DNA from: Monomorium pharaonis
Lineage: Eukaryota; Arthropoda; Insecta; Hymenoptera; Formicidae
Assembly (NCBI RefSeq): GCF_013373865.1
Contig: NC_050468.1
Location: 6,882,510-6,946,509, forward strand
DNA length: 64,000 nt
Reading direction: 5' to 3'
Shown here piece after piece: positions 33,721 to 45,942 of the stretch; the first letter of the stretch is position 1; every line of letters begins with the position of its first letter. The position numbers and the translations under genes were made by a program. The notes under the pieces were generated by a model. The model ran no database searches. It worked only from the letters and a program-made list of their open reading frames with translations, and had not been told where the DNA came from.

Positions 33721-34704
33721 TTAATTTTTTTAAGAAAAGTTCAACGCATTATTAATTGAAAGAAATTATTAGAAAGAAATTGATGTAAATACAATATATA
33801 CTTACACATTTGAACCCGGTTGTATTCTGTCAAAGACTTCATTTCGAGTAAAATGTGCCATTTTATCAAAATCTTAATTCTGTATTGTAACAAAATTAGA
33901 ATTTTATTATATATTTTTAAAAATAGTTTTTAATTTATAATTTAATGAAAACATAATTCAAAATATAACAAAGAAAAGCATAGAAAGATTACAGCTCAGA
34001 CATAGAGATGAAAGGAGGAGATTCTGGGAATAAAAAAACGTAAAAATGAAATTGTATGTAAAGGCAAAGTAATTGTTAATATTATGAGAGCGAGATCACG
34101 AAAGAATAAATGTGCATTTGTGTGTATAGTACATGTACTGGGCGTGTGCTTGTGCATATATGTATATCAAAAATATTTATATTATTAAAATATTAATATT
34201 TATATTATGCGTATGTGTATCGTATGTATTTGTATATATCATATATGTGTACGAAAATCTTGTGTATGCACATTATGCCTATTTGTATCATTTAATTATC
34301 ATGCATATATAAATCTTTCATATATGTATTATTTGTATTATGCATCATCCGCAAGTAAGAACACATATGTATGATTAAAATTAAAAAATGCAATTTACCT
34401 GAATTATTATAAATCACTGTAACTATTTATTCTTGATATTATTTATCTTGAATCTTTTGAGTTGAATTCGTAATTTCTTTCTCCGTTTTAAGAGACAAAT
34501 GACAATTTTATATTATAGTGACATTCAATTACTTTCTGTGGTAAATAGTTTTGCTGCAGGTTTATATAACTTAAAACAATTATCTTATCCTTTATTTTTA
34601 GAAAAATAAATTTTAAATTAAAAGATTAGATTAGGTAAACTTGATGTCGAAAACAATGTAGATTATTTGATAAATCAGTACAATGAAATATATTACGTCT
34701 ATAA

Positions 34705-35475
34705 AGCTGGCACAGCCACTTTAGCACAATTGAATAAAACTTATATAGAAATTTAGTGCTCTTTTGTTGCTAAATAATTGCTTCATTCACAATTTTGTTG
34801 CTCCAGCTAATTCGTAAAAAATAGAGGCTGTACCAATTTAAAATTAAGTTAGCACAATCCCAAAAAAATTTTTTTTTAATTAAAAAAATGCGGTGAATTT
34901 CTTTAGTTGCTAATTAGTTGTTCTATTCCAGAATTTTTTGCTCCATTATTAAACCCCGAAAACCACTTCCAAAGTTACCCTATAGCAACAAAACGTTTTA
35001 AAATTATAAATAACCACATATATTGAATGATAACGGTTTCTCAGTTTTATTGCTTGCAATTTATAACAATTCTGATTTGGTTGCTCCACCCCTATTAATT
35101 GAAAATCACCCATAGCCACTTTAACATCAGCATAACACCCTAAAACTGAAAATAGAAGCTATATCTCGACTGATAACGCTTAATCGATTTTGTTGCTTGC
35201 AGTTTATAATAATTCCGATTTTGTTGTTTTACCCCTATCCGATTGAAAACCACCCTTAGCTATTCTACATTAGCACAACACTAAAACTGAAAATAGTAAC
35301 TATATATTGACTCGTAGCACTTCATCGATTTTGTTGCTTGCAGTTTATAACGGCCACTTTATTGCAATAAACAATTAGCAACAAATTCGAAACCTGCATA
35401 TCCTTCCAGCAACTAAATCGAGAAAGACTTTTATATCGAAATTAGTCGAGCAACAAATTTTGTAGTAAGTTTTTG
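34705..35475. repeat. Degenerate tandem array, monomer about 142 bp, about five copies
   Basis: A TTGCTCC/TTGTTTT marker recurs at about 34,798, 34,938, 35,081 and 35,224, and a TGCTTGCARTTTATAA marker at about 35,051, 35,194 and 35,335, giving spacings of 140-143 bp. Each monomer has a GAAAACCACCC-like block, a TAGCACAACA-like block and TTTTGTTGC boxes. The last two full units are most alike (TTTTGTTGCTTGCAGTTTAT). The final 120 bp contain the GCAACAAA box in inverted orientation. It abuts the right end of unit C. Confidence 0.75.
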
Positions 35476-36273
35476 TAGTAAAATATTTATTTGTAATATT
35501 TGTATCAATAATTATTTGTAAATGTAGTTCTAGTTCGTATGAACATTCAGTTTTATAGTTGGCGCATTTTCTTTATATCATTACTTTTGTAGAGAAAATA
35601 CATTTTTTGTTCTTTTTAAGGAAAAGATTATTTTATTAAAATTTCACACATTTGTAGTGCCAAATTAAAATTAGTTTGTATAAGAATAGATTTTTGAGGG
35701 CGTTTCTTATGCGCGTATACTTGGCGCTTATTTATATCTTTTTTTAAAATTTTTTATGCGTCATCCGATACCTTACACTTTTGTTAATTAGACGATAATT
35801 AGCTCGTCATTTTTTTACGATAGCAACGAAACGAATAGAAACAAGGAGATTTATTTATGTTGCTGGTATCATTGGGCAGGTCTCCCTTAGTTCTGACCTT
35901 CTTGGCCTCGCTCCGAGATCGGATAACAATTGCGATAATTACACCGTGAGACCGATAATTACTTGCCGGCATGACACGATGTTCACGGATAACCACGTAA
36001 TAACAAATGGCCGCCGTCATATTTTCATGAAATGTCACATCAGATAATGACAGGTTGCGATAGAAGCCGGAAAGAATTTGCGGCACGTATTCCGAGACAA
36101 GCGATACGCCCGACTTGTAAGATGCACATGACGTCACAATGCAGCTGCGCAAAAATAAACGTCATAAAGTACCGTCTCTCGATCTTTGCTCGCGCCCTAA
36201 TTCGATAGAGTTGCCTGTCATCGAGAAATGCTAGATGCGCATCCTATTGCGATTATTTTGCATGTAATTTATG

Positions 36274-36335
36274 CTCCTCTCTTCTCTCCTTTTCTCTTCC
36301 TCTCCTCTCTTTCTTTCTCCTCTCTCTCTCTCTCT
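36274..36335. repeat. Pyrimidine (CT-rich) tract
   Basis: About 62 bp of mixed CT/TTTC ending in (CT)n. Confidence 0.85.
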
Positions 36336-39300
36336 GCGTTCAAATTATTAATTCGTCTTTTTCATTACGAAAATATATATTTCTCCATGAATTTCTTCTA
36401 TCTATAATATATATTGAGGTAAAATTTATAAATTTTTATTCTGCTTTATATTTTTTAAATAAATATTGAACGCTATTTAATTTTTTTATTTGATGTACAG
36501 AATATGCAGACAGATTATGTATAATGTATTTCCTGCGCTTACAAGTTTATATCGATGCAATTTGTTATTTTAGTATTTTTTTATTTTCTGTAAATTAAAA
36601 AACTTCTTTTGCTTCGGATATACATTGAACATATGATAGAATTTGTTGTATAGAAAATGCTATTATATGATCCGATTGTTGTTATCTAACCGATACCGTA
36701 ATATCGGCCTCGGCGTACCCAGATGGGTGATGTTCGAATAACAGTTACGGGAGTTTGTTCCTTGCGTATGGCAAAGGCGATGTGACTCGTGGCGCGCAGG
36801 TGATTGCGACGTGACACATGTGAAAGGACGGACCATCTTTGAGGAAAGTGACCGTCAAACAGTCAGGTTCAAGGAACCTTTTCGCTGGTGCTTCCTCAAG
36901 CGGTCCGCCATTTCCATGATTCTTCTCGAGTGACGTTTTCAAAAGCCATCGGGTTTACGAGCGTATCCAGCTTTCTATTGTCGTCGGTCATAGGCCAATC
37001 GCAGCCAGAGGACGCGGTGGACCTTTGGCTCCTACGCAGAAACGTGCGCATTGATCCCGTAATTCCCTTGCGGAAGTCGCGCCGCAAAAGAAAGATATCC
37101 AAACGGATAATCATACAGCCGACTTAGAGACTTAAGGACTTTATTTATTACAATCCCGCATAAAATATTCCGTGACAAACGTGAATATGAGTTATGTACA
37201 TGCATGACAGAGAGAATATGTTAAGTTAATGATAACTTTTGGAATATTTAAAGTCCTTGTTGTAGAATTATATATTGTGCAATATTAAGTACTTCATTAA
37301 AGATAATATATGTCCTATGTGTTCACAATAATACCAAGCCTGGAACACACGTTGCTGGACGTTAAAGTGATGAGAAATAGTCATATTATGTTAAGAATCT
37401 CGGTAATAATGTCTACTCTATAATGGAATTTATACAGACAATGAACTTAAGAAAAAATTACAGAGAGAAGAAGAGAGAGTATCCTCCTCCGTGAGATACG
37501 GCGAAAGAGATTGAAAATCTGCATCGGGGACCACTTTAACACTGTCTATTGCCGTACGAGAGATCGACCTCTGGCGGAGTCGAGCTCACCAGACACGATG
37601 TCTTGACAGGCAGGACGCGAATGAGATGGAGAGACTTGTTCTTTCTGTCGGGGCTCGTTTTCGCATTTTCCTCGAGATCTTGCATTGTTAACTGGTAGCC
37701 GAGAAACGCCACGCGCGCTTGACAGAGATTTACTATTAGGAAAGTGAGAAATAGGGAGAGCGGACCTCTTCTCTTCTCTTGTCGCGAATTGACACGGTAC
37801 ATCTCACAACTAATATTTGCTTTATCAAACAGAATGACAATATGGTATTGTATTAATTTGTGAAACTTTATTGCACTCGCGCGCGGACAGCGACAGGGAA
37901 ATTTTTATAAAAATATTTTAATATTAGGGTATCAATGATATTAATAATAAACTATCTTAAAAAGAAGTTGTGTGTATTTTTTTATAACCAATAGATTGGT
38001 AAATCAAAAAAGTATATTTTGAAATTATAAATTTTAGCAATATTTTAAACAATATTTTAGAAAAATGTTACAAATTAAAGCGATCAATATTATAAGCAAT
38101 TTATTTTATAAAATTAAAAACGTAATATATAGTATATAAGTCTTTAACACAGTCATTTTTTTATTTTGTCGATTGCGAAAGTTTCTTTTTCGGTGGCAGA
38201 CAAAAAATGCGAGTAACAACGACGTCTGTCGCCGAGTAGGATTTCCGTGCCGTGAATATTCAGGAAAGTTCATTGCGAAACCGCATCTAAAGCCGCGGTC
38301 TTGAATCGCATTCATGTTTGCTAGCATACTGTGAGCCCATTCGAATCGGTCTCTGTTACGTGCTCACAAAGAAATTTTGTGCTCGTGTGGCCACAATGTG
38401 GATGTCGTTGCATCTATTTAGCTATTTTTTTACATACCGAATGGCTTGTGCAGAGGTGAAACACGTGCACGTACAAAGTTTTCTTTTCCGATCCGTAAAT
38501 GACGATTGTAAGACGTACGTGGACCTTCGATATTCATAGACTGAATTTTTTATTCTCTAATCATAAACCATGGAATTTATTTTATTTGTTATTATTCTTT
38601 TTTGTAATTTATTTATTCAATAGACACGTTTTATTTCTGTTATTTCTTATTGACATGTATAGCTTACTTATATCTCTTATTCTTTAGATATTTATGTTTA
38701 TATCATATTCATTCATTTATTTATTCTCTTTCTCTCTCTCTTCCTCTCTTTTACTGTTATTAAGAACGTATATTAGAATACAATAAATTTCCCTTTGTTT
38801 GTCTGTCTGCTTGCCCACGTGTTTAATTGTAGATGCTGTTTTAGCCAAGCGTTGATCGGTGCCGTTGCCACGTCGACGCCGGTCGGCAACTCGCACTGAA
38901 AGGATACCGGTATAAGGTCTAATCTGCATTTTAAACGAGCCGTGCCGCGAAGAGGGAATCGACTTGTGCGTGCCTGTGTTCATGGCGCGTTCTATGCACC
39001 ACCCGCATGCATACATCCCGTAACCGCATCCGTGGCACATCTCTCAAGCTGTGAGATCGCATCTTTGTGATATTCTTCACCTCGGTTTCTTTTCCGCGGT
39101 ATCGAAATGTTGTAATTTGAAGCGTGACACGTATTCCATTTTTCAACGTCATGTTAATTAACACGCGGAGAACTAGCAATTAATTACGTTCTCCGTTGAA
39201 CGATCCGTCCTTATTGATCACTATTGACTCGACACTTAGTGCGACTGCGTAAAGCTTTTATTGATGAGGATGCATCGACATTCAGATAGTTTCAATTTTT

Positions 39301-39991
39301 ATTTTGTCTTTAAAAATGTAAAAATTTATGAAACATGGTAAATATAGCACGAACTAGTATAAAATAGTTTGTCGATGAGAATGATATATTTTTAAGAGAT
39401 ATTTTTAAAACAAGTAGAGCTTAATTATACTATTAATAAATTTAAGTTATTATTAGTAATAATCTGCTCGCACTAAATTTTTCGCGTTTAACGTTTACGT
39501 TTGATAAAAATTATTATAATACGTACTTTCCGCCCTGGCTGTTTATCGTCCTGTACGTGAGCTGACTACATAACTTTCCCGATTCAATTGGCCACGCAAT
39601 CAACCACTTTGGGAGATCTACCCGATAAAAATGAACTCACGCGTTATTTACGCAAATCGCAATTTCGCGTCGCATGGTAACGCGATACACGCCGTAAATC
39701 GCTCGCTCTCTCTTTCCTCTCAGCCTCCGCGCTCGACCGTTATATTTTTTCGCGCCGGGGACGATCGCGGTTAAGACTTACTTCCCCGCTCGGATACCGC
39801 GCGAGGCGCGCTCGGGAGCGCGGAGTGAAAGACGCCCGACTCTGGAGAAGTAACGATGTCATGCCGATTAATTTGATCGCAACACACACAGCGTGTTTAC
39901 CACGCCGGGCGGTCGGCGCGACGCGTGCGCGGTTTTTTTAACATGGTCCTCAGAACGAGTCCGCGGATCGTTTCTCTTCTTCGCGTTCTCT

Positions 39992-39993
<2 letters not shown>

Positions 39994-40034
<41 letters not shown>
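39994..40034. repeat. CT microsatellite
   Basis: (CT)n of about 40 bp inside a GC-rich block. Confidence 0.95.
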
Positions 40035-40036
<2 letters not shown>

Positions 40037-40927
40037 GCTCCCTTCCTTTTTCCCTTGCTCCCTCGCTACCTCGCGGCGGCAGCGAGATCGCAATCAGTCT
40101 TGCCGGACTTTCATCAGATCGGACCGCTGCGAAATGTGTTTCGATGTACCAACCCGCTCCGGTACTTCCGCGCGTGTACCTTCTTTTGTGCGAGTCGCAT
40201 AGATGCAGGCGCGTCGATGCATCGACCGTCGCGGTGCGATGCAGTGCGGTCGGCGATTAATGAGCCCTCATCAGTCGCGTGCACGCGCCTGCTACTTTGA
40301 CAGCATCCGGCACGGCAGTCAGCGCCGCGGCGGCGGTCTCCCATGTGCCTCCCCTCCACCATTATCTTTCTCTCGTTTAATCGTCTATTATGGATTCTTT
40401 TCTTTGATCGAGTCGATACCGACTCGCGGGGACCGTGTACTTGCGCACCGCGCGGCTGCATTAGTCAATTAATTCATTTACGAACGATGATATCGCTTGT
40501 AATAATACGATGGATTTGGAAATTTATCAAGCTTACTCTTATCAAATCGAAGAAAAGGCAAAGATCTCTAATTTTCCGGTCACACATGCGTGATTTAAGA
40601 TGTATAAAATGTGTATAAATATTTTTAAAATAATTTTGTCGCATAAATGTAACTAATTAATTAAAATCTTTTTTATTTCCTTGCTAGAATTTCCAAAATT
40701 TTTGCTTTACTTTTGCACAAAGGTAATAAACGGCCTTTATTTCTTGAAATTTATTCGTGTTCTTTTTTTTTAATAAGAGTAGAAAGTGTATGATTCATAT
40801 CTCCCCTTTGCATCTACAGCTTACTGGCAGCAAGAAAGTAAGCGATTCCAATTTGTTAAAATGTTTCTTAACACACCTTTCAAACTAGTCTCGGTTCGTA
40901 GTCTCGGACGCGATCGTACTAGTCGCG

Positions 40928-41670
40928 ATGTAGCTGAAGCTAGCAGCTAAAAGCAGCAGCCAAACGCCGAGCGGCAAGAGCCGAACGTCATATAGGCGTT
41001 TCTAGGGGCACCATTTAATCAAACGTTAAAAATTCCCTGGTTATGAGATTTTTAACGAACTTTGAATAATTTGCACAGGGTTTAATTATTACAATACATA
41101 ATCGATTATTTGCGACAAGATTTGTAATTTACCAATTGTTATAAATTTTTTAAACTAATTTTTATCGTTTTCTGCGCCTCACGTCTAAACGCAAAATACG
41201 ATTTCTTTCAAATTTGGCTGGAAATATCTTTCCGTAACGCACAATCGATTGATGAATCATTCGCGAGAGAACGTGCATTTTTCTAATCGTTTAAAATTTT
41301 TTAAATTAATTCACGTCATCCCGCGAATGATCGATCAGTCGATTGTGCGTTACGACAATATATTTCCATCCAAATTTGGAGGAAATCGTATTTTGCGTTT
41401 AAGCATGAGGCGCGTAAAACGATAAAAATTGGTTTAAAAAGTGTATGACAATTGGTAAATTACAAGTCTTGTCGCAAATGATCGATTATGTATTGTAATG
41501 ACTGAACCCTAGGCAAATTTTTCAAAGTTTGTTAAAAGTTTCGGGGGAATTAATCATAACCATGGAATTTTTAACTTTTGATTGAATGGTGCTCCCTGGA
41601 AACGCTTATATGACGTTCGGCCCTGGCTGCTCGGCGTTTGGCTGCCTTTGGCTGCTAGCTTCAGCTACAT
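40928..41670. mobile_element. 743-bp foldback (long-TIR) element with 9-bp target duplication
   Basis: The left arm (40,928 to about 41,285) begins ATGTAGCTGAAGCTAGCAGC, and the right arm (about 41,316-41,670) is its imperfect reverse complement over about 350 bp, leaving a central loop of some 30 bp. CTAGTCGCG stands directly at both outer borders (40,919-40,927 and 41,671-41,679), a perfect 9-bp target-site duplication. A 9-bp duplication with long TIRs is typical of Mutator-like (MULE) elements, whereas hAT and P elements give 8 bp. There is no transposase, so it depends on one elsewhere. Arm divergence suggests it is not brand new. Confidence 0.85.
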
Positions 41671-44002
41671 CTAGTCGCGCGTAACGGAGCGCGTGATCGC
41701 GTCGCGAAAAACGACGCCGATAACGTTGAAATTATTACGCGGCGATGTGGCGCGAGGGGGCGGCCGATAAACTCTCCTTCGCCACCACGCGATTGAGAAA
41801 CGAGCGGATATTGAGAGCGATGAAATTTAACGCACCAACGTTCGCACTTAGCGGCCTAATGCGAATTCCGCGGCGATAAGGCCTGATTTACGTCGGCTCT
41901 CGCCGTTTTGTTGGAACCTCCAGTTTTGCCAGTTGATCGCTAAAAACGTGCAAGCGGATTTTTCGCGTGCGGCGTAAATCGAGGGGGAGTAGAGGAAGCA
42001 AATACGTACGTACGTCGGTAAATCACGCAGTGAAAGCCGCTTAGTTTCGGCGCCAGATACATCTCGCTTGCGGTGTTTATACCGCTAATGAGACACTTGG
42101 TTGACAGGCAAGAGGGCCTCTGGTTTCCTTATCGCGCGCATCATAAACGTCTGTCCCGTCGTCATGGTCAGACGACGCGGCCTCTGCATTCTCTCTTTCG
42201 TAGTCGCCTTCGCACTGATTGGTCTTATAGACCGTTGACAATGTGGCATTGGACGCTTGATGAAATTTTGCGATACCGCGCTTTCCCCTTGTAGTTTCCT
42301 TCTTGAGTTTTTTTTTAAATTTTGAAAGGAATAAAGAGAATGTGAATCGATAGGAAGTAAACGTGAGATTTGAAATTTTCTTATTCGTGTAGAATTTTAT
42401 AGGATTCTACAAGGGCTCAAGTTAGATTGATTTCACTGTTCGGCGGGCTGAAAAGTATACCACCGTTGCCGAATATTTTTAATGTACTTTCAAAAGGCAC
42501 GTCGCCTCATTGCCACTCGCGTTGCGGAATTAAAAAACGTTGCACAAATCTTATGGTACATGTGTTTCGGTCAGTTTGGTTCAAATTTTAGTATTTTGTC
42601 GTACTATTGATTACAAATTCTCATGATTATGAATCTTTATAGACATAAATTATATATACAATACATTTTTATGTTTAATTTTTTATACCCTCTGTGTGTA
42701 TATTGTGTAAAGAATCAAATTTGAAAAAGTAAAACAGAAGATAACATCTAATAAAAATGTTTCAACTTTTTACATTAGAGGGCAATATTAATATATTATT
42801 TTTGTTCTGTGAGTTAATTAGTTTTGCGTCAACAGATTTCGATGAACCGCCGTCGAATAGTTTCCCGACCGACTCTATTCGCTAAAGTTTCATTTCCACG
42901 CGGAATGCAGTCACACGCGCGCCTCTCGGTCTCGATAATGAAAATCGTGGACGACCGAACGGGCGCGTTCCATTTGCTTTTAATTACGAATACGAAGCAC
43001 GTTGTGTGCATTTCAGTTGCCGCCCTTTATTTGCACTATCCTACCGTCTAATTACCTACACGACGAGCCACGTAGTCGCGAACCGACGTACCTACGTACG
43101 TAGGCGTTATTGCAAGGTGCACTCGAGAGTCTCGCACCTTCGGCGATCTCTTCTCTCTCAAAGATGAGGAGATACGAGCCGTAAGGCCCGATATTAAATT
43201 AAACGCGATGGTGTATACCGAGGTAGTCTAGAAACGAACATCGCGATAGTGCTTTCGATATTGCCGACAGATAGCTTTGTGTATCGAGATAATGTTGTTT
43301 ATTTTTCAATTTCTTACTTTGTTCAAGTCCGAAAGAATCGTTTACTAATTGATCATTTATTCATGAATTAATTAAATTGTATAATTGGCTCTTTCTTCTT
43401 TGGAATCACGCTAAACTGTTGTATGATTTATCATACAACCGTCATTAACGTAATTAACATCAGACTCACCGGTGCCGATGTTGTAATATTCCGGCATGCA
43501 AAAATACTTCAAGATGCAATCTCCGACATTAACACATTCCGCGCAGGATATTCCGCACCCTCTCTCGCTGTGCGCGGGAAACGCGCGCTTTGATGACGAT
43601 TAAATTCCACTAGCATTCCTACTCATCAGTGTACGCTTTCCAGCAGAGAAAGGACAGTTACTGACTGACTACACGTCGTCTTAATTCTGGGCGTATTCAC
43701 GTTATCTTGCAATCAACGCGATTACTGCGCTCTCTTACATCTTAATTTCTCCTTCATTATGCGATCTGTCGAAGATTTAAATTAGTTTAATTTTTAACTT
43801 TCGATTAATAGCTGAAATTCTCAGTTTTCTGCTTTTGCCACTTGAAAGCGGCAATTTGAAAACGTCTCTTTTGCAAAAGAGCGACGTGTGCGGAAGAGTT
43901 TAGCCGGTCTCGTAGATGATGAAAATTACGATGTTTAGCGTGAAAGCATTCAGCGTGATGATCAGACGCGAGATACGACGTGATCCATTTGTCTGATTGC
44001 AG
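41671..44002. other. Non-coding stretch
   Basis: The first nine bases are the right target duplication of the foldback element. Beyond that I see CpG-rich DNA (41,690-42,290 and 42,830-43,260) separated by AT-rich DNA. An open frame at 42,073-42,294 is not supported by splice sites. Short palindromes of ACGTACGTACGT type lie near 42,005 and 43,092. Confidence 0.4.
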
Positions 44003-44218
44003 GGAAACGAGGCGGTGGTGCCGGAGGGCTGGCCTCTGACGTTGGGCGGCAGCGGCCTGATCCTGCAGCTGGGCGAGCTCGAGGCGTCCGCGCTGCGTCT
44101 CGGGGAATGTTACCTCTGCGTACGCAGCGCGGCTGCTGCAACTGCGACTGCAACCACCACCTCGTCGGTCAACGGCGCCACGACCGCCGGTGAAGCCGTC
44201 GAGCAAAATACCGTTGAG
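44003..44218 (+). CDS. Internal coding exon of an unrecognised host gene (exon a)
   Basis: The exon of 72 codons (phase 0 at both ends) lies between a good acceptor (TGTCTGATTGCAG) and a donor (GAG|GTGAGT). It encodes GNEAVVPEGWPLTLGG followed by LQLGELEASALRLGECYLCV and an Ala/Thr-rich stretch ending EQNTVE. Codons favour G or C at third positions, unlike the OB-fold genes. It joins without a frame change to the exon at 44,940. I do not recognise the family. The N-terminal part of the protein must lie upstream and was not found. Confidence 0.6.
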
Positions 44219-44939
44219 GTGAGTCATGTCCCTTTTCATTTTTTCCCCCCCTCTATCCCCCCCCTCCCCCGCTCCTCTATCCTCGTCGTCACAAGGAAGC
44301 CGCGCCGTCCGCCGTCGGCGCGAAAGAATGACACCTCCGTCTTAACGACCGTCGAAAAGACTCCGGCCGGAATTCCCAGCGTTCCTCCCGCCTGATCGTG
44401 CGACACGGTCCTCGGCATAAATATTAACAGTCATCGGATGCACGAGGCGCGTAATGGGACGCGCATTATTAGATGCGCGTTTAAGCTCCTTCGGGTAATA
44501 AAGGACGTATATCTGAGAATGCCGACGCGGCATTGTCACGCTTATAACGCTTTCCCGTATTCCCAGAAGTGTGCCGAGTTAGCTGATTTATCGCAGACTT
44601 ACGCAGACCGGCTGTGTGAATTCATTACTCAATGTGATTTCGTAGATAGATTCTTGATAAGAGATACGCACTGACAAAGCTTCTCACGATAAACTTTATT
44701 GCAACTGAATTTTTTCGTAACTTTACAATATTTTGTAATTAATATCTCTATAATAAAAAAATTTACATCAAGAAGATTGAGATGTTATTTACATTTTTGT
44801 CTCGTGGAATAATTGAAATTAAAGTTAATATTGAAATCGGAAATTTTTTGGCAACAAAATTCTCAGTATAACGGACGTAAATCAAACGGACGGTAAACGT
44901 AAAGGGGAGAGTTACGATCAAAACTGCTGTTGTTCGCAG

Positions 44940-45942
44940 ATAGCAGTAGTCTGGCGAACTACGTCGATGAGGGCCCCGGGGATCTTGGGTTGGGACCGTG
45001 AAGACGAGTTTATGGACTGGCGGGACCTGACAAACAAGGGTCAGCCGAGCTCGAATACGGCGAGTGCAAATCTTAGTGGACCGCAGCCCTCGAGCGTGAT
45101 GAAAACCGCCGGTCGTCCGCGGCGAAGATCGCGCGAGGACGCGCGCCCGAGGACGCGCGAGACCAACCGAACCAGCAGCGCCGAGCCTGGTCGTCGGGAG
45201 GAGGCCAAGTCGATCGACAGGCTGCAGCACCAGTTCTCACGTGAAAATCGCGCGATCGGCGAGTCGGAATCCCTCCATCACGCCGGCACGGTGATGAAGT
45301 CCAGGTCCGCGTCTAGCGTCGACGCTTGGAAGGAAGACCTCGACGGCGAGCTCGATCGTGGCTCGAGTCGCAGAGCGCGCTCCAAGAATTCCTCTAGTCC
45401 TACCGGCGGCGACGAGAGCCGCGCCAAAGTGAAGCGGTGCGCCAAGGTGGTCTCCCCCACGACAATGGAAAAATGGAAGGAGAGCAGCAGATGCGAAATG
45501 CGCAGCAGGTCGATCGCACCGGGGGATCTGAAGAGTCCTCTGCAATTCGAGGAAAGCGTTTTGCGGCGGGATAACAATGTCGCCGACGATTCGCCGAAGG
45601 ATCTCGAGGACAGATTGCGGAACGCGAGCGGCCCGGACGACGTTAGCGACGAGGATCTGCCGGCATACATAGGCAGTCTGCTCGTCACCGTCGAGAGAAA
45701 GATCGAGAGGGTCTCGCTCGACGATATGACGTTCCCCTGTCCGGCCTGTCGAAATATAGACACGGACGATCCGTTATTAGGATGCAGATGCGCCGGCGAC
45801 GATTGCGACTGCGGTGCTGGCGAGGATAACTGCGACTGTTCTTCCTCCGCCTCGCGAAAGGAACAATCCACAAAGAGCTTCGAAGTGGCTGGAATCAAGC
45901 ATATCGACAGCGACGACGAGGAGGAAGTGCGAATGGGCTTTG
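44940..45942 (+). CDS. Large coding exon of the same host gene, Ser/charged with Cys cluster (exon b)
   Basis: The acceptor (GCTGTTGTTCGCAG) leads to 334 codons open to a donor (TTTG|GTGAGT), phase 0 in and phase 1 out. The frame continues for three codons into the intron before TGA. After MDWRDLTNKGQ comes a long hydrophilic, Arg/Ser/Glu/Asp-rich, probably disordered region. A short conserved-looking segment (AYIGSLLVTVERKIERVSLDD) precedes a Cys-rich cluster at about 45,738-45,839: CPAC, CRC, CDC, CDC with intervening acidic residues, then an acidic tail (DSDDEEE). The cluster could bind metal, but its spacing fits no finger I know. No signal peptide or membrane helix is seen. The intron after exon a is 721 bp. 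Confidence 0.7.

Larger units (their letters stand above)
31834..33861 (-). pseudogene. OB-fold protein, copy C, truncated to one OB fold
   Basis: Join of 33,806-33,861; 32,325-32,499; 31,834-31,971 on the minus strand is an open frame of 122 codons ending in TAG in exon 4. The 5' UTR exon ends at 34,399. The ATG at 33,861 follows an in-frame TAA. Exon 2 is shortened (MAHFTRNEVFDRIQPGSN). Exon 3 keeps a good OB1 and, unlike A and B, has a tryptophan (VLTWEDN) where RPA-type OB folds often do. Exons 5 and 6 are gone: the end of exon 4 (GGACGCCTTGG near 31,775) is followed directly by 3' flank. It may be a decayed copy or a working one-domain protein. The preserved frame and splice sites leave both open. 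Confidence 0.6.
17640..34697 (-). repeat. Three-unit tandem duplication (A, B, C) carrying OB-fold genes
   Basis: A segment of about 3.5 kb occurs three times in the same orientation: unit A about 17,640-22,499, unit B 27,703-31,259, unit C 31,260 to about 34,697. Homology covers 3' flank, all exons and introns, and 5' flank. A common start block (TTTAATTCTTT near 17,645, 27,797 and 31,341) and the shared intron 1 tract confirm register. Unit A is lengthened by two MITEs, and the A/B junction by a 5.2-kb retrotransposon. Removing these leaves about 3.5 kb per unit. Unit C carries extra insertions in intron 2 and intron 3 and a deletion at its 3' end. The array arose by tandem duplication; the order of duplication is not resolved here. 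Confidence 0.85.
35476..40918. other. Non-coding stretch; weak open frames only
   Basis: Open frames at 35,799-36,152, 36,745-37,114 and 37,536-37,802 on the minus strand are not backed by splice sites or recognisable domains. The last has a hydrophobic stretch near its start (LSLFLTFLIVNL) and could be chance. A long pyrimidine tract is at 36,274-36,335. From about 39,700 to 40,470 the DNA is GC-rich with a CT repeat, a possible promoter region for a plus-strand gene, but no direct evidence ties it to the exons at 44 kb. Confidence 0.4.

Noticed and set aside
36745..37127. Overlapping minus- and plus-strand frames, possibly a decayed gene
   Set aside because: The minus-strand frames cover the same bases in two phases, so one must be chance. 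No domain is recognisable.
37536..37802. 88-codon minus-strand frame with a signal-peptide-like N-terminus
   Set aside because: The hydrophobic run is preceded by a long charged stretch, there is no cleavage-site pattern or known peptide motif, and no splicing support.
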